From positions 159,354-223,353 of the forward strand of contig NW_008708290.1 of the NCBI RefSeq assembly GCF_000327385.1: a stretch of 64,000 nt of DNA. The letters run 5' to 3'. Source of the DNA: Lottia gigantea. Lineage: Eukaryota > Mollusca > Gastropoda > Lottiidae. Shown here piece by piece: positions 60,961 through 64,000 of this stretch. How positions within the stretch are numbered: the first letter of the stretch is position 1; every line of letters begins with the position of its first letter. The notes beneath the pieces were generated by a model. That model saw only the letters and a list, made by a program, of their open reading frames with translations, was not told where the DNA came from and made no database searches. The position numbers and the translations under genes were made by a program.

Positions 60961-62293
60961 ACAATTGGCAACTTTAAAAATCTAAACCTAGGTAACAGTC
61001 TAACAGGGATTCATTATTAGAGAGATCTATAGGTCATATTAATGCTCGAACTAGGTCATAAGGTAGGAGGGTCAGCATTGATTTGTACCTTCATATCTCG
61101 TACATCCTGTAATGAGTGGAATTCCCAACTCTGTTAGCTGGGAAAGCAAATATTTAGTTAACTCATTCATTGTCAACATCTTGAGCAATTTCGTCGATTA
61201 TCAACATATTGAATTATAGCACGCCTATTTATCAGTTTTCAGTGAAATCTCTTAGTTTATCTTTTCTCTTTGTGACGTAACTTTTATAGGTAAAAATCAA
61301 CCATTGTGGTAGTGTGTATCTTTTTTAAATATAACTGAGTTATCATAATCTCTTAACTAGGTCATAAGGTGGGATTGCATATTTTCAATGTAATTACATG
61401 ATAAACTTTTACAAAAAAAGTTTCCATGTCCCCCTCTGTGTTGTACTACTTGATCCCCACATAATTACAGTTTTCGTGCAGGCTAGGGCGACTCAAATTT
61501 TTGACATACAGCAATGATCGTATCGCATATTATTTTGAATTATTTCCTCACGTATCAGATTATCGTATCTTTAGATAATTCAGATTCCCGTCTAACTTGG
61601 TCTACACTCATATTTTGGGTCTAAACTGGACGACCTATAGCCCCCGAAGAACTTTCATAAGACCTGTACGTAGACAAAGAGTGACTCAATGGCAGAGGCT
61701 AACTTTAGTACAGTCCGTCGTAGTAAAAATATTTTTCAAGGCAGATAATATTTTAAAGTTGAATTATTTGTACTGGACCATAATTAAATAAATACATCGA
61801 GTAAAATCACGATCATTTTAGGAGTGAAATACATGGGCTCCCCATAAAATAATACGAGAAAAACAACTGCAAGATTGTTTTTTTTGGAAATAAGTTTGTA
61901 ATTCAAAACATTACAGGATTAATATTCAACAGATATAGTATTCTGAATATGTGTTCTAACACACCTCTTAATCTCAGATATCCATGGTATTGGAATCAAT
62001 AAAGAAAATGGAAGTCCATGTCTATAATTTAATGAAATGAAAGTGTAGGTTGATAAATAAAAAGAAAAACATAAAAAATATGGAAACATATTAATAAGCT
62101 AAATATTTTAAGACTTTATCTCTTTCAATATAATATTTATATTATCCAAGATAAAATGTACATTAATAACTGCGATATAATAAAACAATATACAAATACA
62201 ATTTTCTTCATAGAAGATACATTAAGTTTGTTTACTACAAGAGTCTCTGGCTTTAAGAAGCAAAAGTAGTGTTGGCTCGTTATGTCCATCAAT
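60961..62293. other. Intergenic, downstream of gene F
   Basis: AT-rich. CTAGGTCATAAGGT(A/G)GGA occurs twice (about 61048 and 61357), a small direct repeat. No gene supported. Confidence 0.45.
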
Positions 62294-64000
62294 CTACTGT
62301 GTGCAGCAATGGTGTGATAAGGAGTTCAGATAGTCAAAGAAATCGGACAAAATCTTGACAAAAAGACGATCACGACGGCCAGAGTCATTGAAGCTGTGAA
62401 ACTGACTGCAAGTCAACATCTGATGAAAATGTCTCGGATGGTGCCCCTCGCCAACTTCGTCGTCTTGAGAAAGAACACACATCATTTGCCTGATGTCGTT
62501 CAAAACATAGCATAGAATACCAGAGTCGGAAGGTTCACGGAAACGCCCAACCATTATCCATGATTCCGATGAATGGAAAATTCCACGATAATTCATAGCC
62601 TCTCCTATGCACGATAATCCTAGAACGTAGATCTGTAAGTCTCTCAATGTCCTGGTAACCTAAAATGATTAAGATAAGAATTAACTCTCTAGCGGGAAAA
62701 CATGACGTGTAAAAATCTAACACAGAGCTAATATAATAAAGCTTGTACAGGACAAGTCTTGTCATAGCTGATTGGTTTGTAGCTAATAAGAAAGGAAATT
62801 AAAGGAAATATCTTTCAGACCTCGATATGGCACTGTAATTTTAGTCAATATCATTTACATTTACAAGAGATATTTAATATTTTCCAAAGTAAATTCAGTA
62901 TATTAGTTTTATAGAAATTCGAGATATAATTATATTACAGTCCTTAAACGTCAAAAAGGAAGTTACAGCGTGTGTCGTTGATTAATTTGCTTACACGACT
63001 GACATGTTATCATTCCCTAACAAATTTGGGTTCTTCAGATTGGTAGGGGCGCAGAAAAGTGCAAGAAAAAAATGAATCGATATATTGTCAAACTAACTTA
63101 CATTTAGCGATGCTCTTGTCGGTAAGCAAGTATTTATGTGTTGAAATCGGTTTGGTCTGGACTGATTAGAAATGTAGTTCCTCTAAAAAAATAAAACATT
63201 TTATAAAACATTAAACCGTTGGAAAGCGGTCATTGGTGACAACATGGCAAGTTATAACATGGTCGTCCTAATCTCATTAGTTGGTCGTTAGATTGTTTCA
63301 GTCTGATTAAACGTAAAGCTGGTCAAATTGATTACAAAGTCGTGAGATCTGTTAAGCCCTATTCGTTAGATCGCCTGAGTGATATTCGTTGTTTGAATGT
63401 TGCAGTCTGGTTTGTCCAATTTAGATTTTAGTCCTTTGATTGTCTTTGATTCGTTTGTCATTGAATCGTCGCAGTCTGTTTCCGAATATCTGGATCCCTC
63501 CCACCCCCGCCCCGGAAAAACCTCAGACAAGAAACCAATTCAATTACTTTATCAAAACATAATACACCATTGTCCCTCTGGATATAATACATGCCCCTCC
63601 GAAAAATCATGTCTGATTATGAGACAGATATTATTTAGAACCGCCCAAAACCCCATCCACAACAGGCTTTAAACAATCACAAATATAAAGAAAAGATTCG
63701 TCTGTTGGATATTGGAAAAGAATGGCTTGGTGTTACTAAAACGAGTCAACAATATGCATCCTGTAATGTATTTTCTCCTCATTCCTAATTCATATGATTA
63801 TTTTTTCCAGTAAATTGTTGTTTGCGTTTTGATTTAAGTATCAATTTCCATGTTATGAAAGTTTACATTATCAACTTACGTATTTGTTGTACATGTTACG
63901 GACTTGGATTTTCATGGTTGATCGCATTCTCATTGTGTCCCTACATAAATCGACATTCGTGGAAGTTGTATTTCGTGGAATAGGCGTGCCGCAAGGTTGT
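62294..64000 (-). CDS. Gene F (partial): secreted four-helix cytokine-like protein
   Basis: Exons in transcript order: 63880 to beyond 64000 (exon 2, 5' part missing), 63102-63182 and 62294-62659, giving at least 188 residues. Visible introns are phase 0 and GT-AG. The partial exon 2 begins inside the window with QPCGTP, the family PC motif, and ends in a helix closing with MYNKY, like TYNET in gene A and HYDQ in gene B. Exon 3 is 81 bp. Exon 4 has helix B (LRDLQIYVLGLSCIGEA), helix C (ILCYVLNDIRQMMCVL) and helix D (RDRLFVKILSDFFDYLNSL), then a short HHCCTQ end with no basic tail. An overlapping frame at 62535-62765 is a shadow. The signal-peptide exon and promoter must lie to the right of the window. 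Confidence 0.75.

Noticed and set aside
62535-62765. Alternative frame across the gene F exon 4 acceptor
   Set aside because: The phase-0 frame downstream is longer, fits the family exon plan and carries the helix D motif; this one stops early.

Overview
This is an AT-rich eukaryotic window, intron-containing and full of short interspersed repeats. I read it as lophotrochozoan, most likely a bivalve mollusc. The basis is a tRNA-derived SINE with several copies, a block of about 160-bp tandem units like bivalve pearl/Helitron-type elements, and a CYP2-clan P450. The species cannot be named from the sequence. I recognised no LTR or virus-like element.

The main content is a cluster of six paralogous genes for small secreted proteins, called A to F here. 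A (4818-9704) and B (16207-21826) are on the plus strand. C (30440-33686), D (40762-44211), E (51448-56067) and F (62294 to beyond the right edge) are on the minus strand. Every complete copy has the same build: a tiny first coding exon ending in a phase-1 intron, an exon finishing the signal peptide and carrying one amphipathic helix, a short 60-108 bp exon, and a long exon with three more predicted helices. All junctions are GT-AG and internal intron phases are 0-0 (B adds a fifth exon). Predicted lengths are 289 (A), 291 (B), 224 (C), 238 (D) and 269 (E) residues; F is partial. The last helix aligns without gaps across A-E, and with F in part, and resembles helix D of vertebrate IL-6/CSF3-type cytokines. 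I infer a family of long-chain four-helix cytokine-like ligands, very divergent from each other and perhaps undescribed. The fold assignment is inference; the gene models are read directly from the sequence.

Region by region: 1-4.6 kb is non-coding with a SINE inserted into a MITE. 4.8-9.7 kb is gene A. 9.7-16.1 kb is repeats. 16.2-21.8 kb is gene B, whose first intron holds an intact, intronless, antisense cytochrome P450. 22-30 kb holds satellites, a 50-N gap and a broken hAT transposase remnant. 30.4-33.7 kb is gene C. 34-40 kb is repeats. 40.8-44.6 kb is gene D, with a duplicated promoter and first exon. 45-51 kb holds SINE fragments and a MITE. 51.4-56.1 kb is gene E, with a decayed LINE in an intron. 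56-62 kb is repeats. 62.3-64 kb is the 3' part of gene F. The five complete cytokine-like genes and the P450 each have a TATA box about 50-130 bp upstream of the start codon, which suits short, inducible transcription units.
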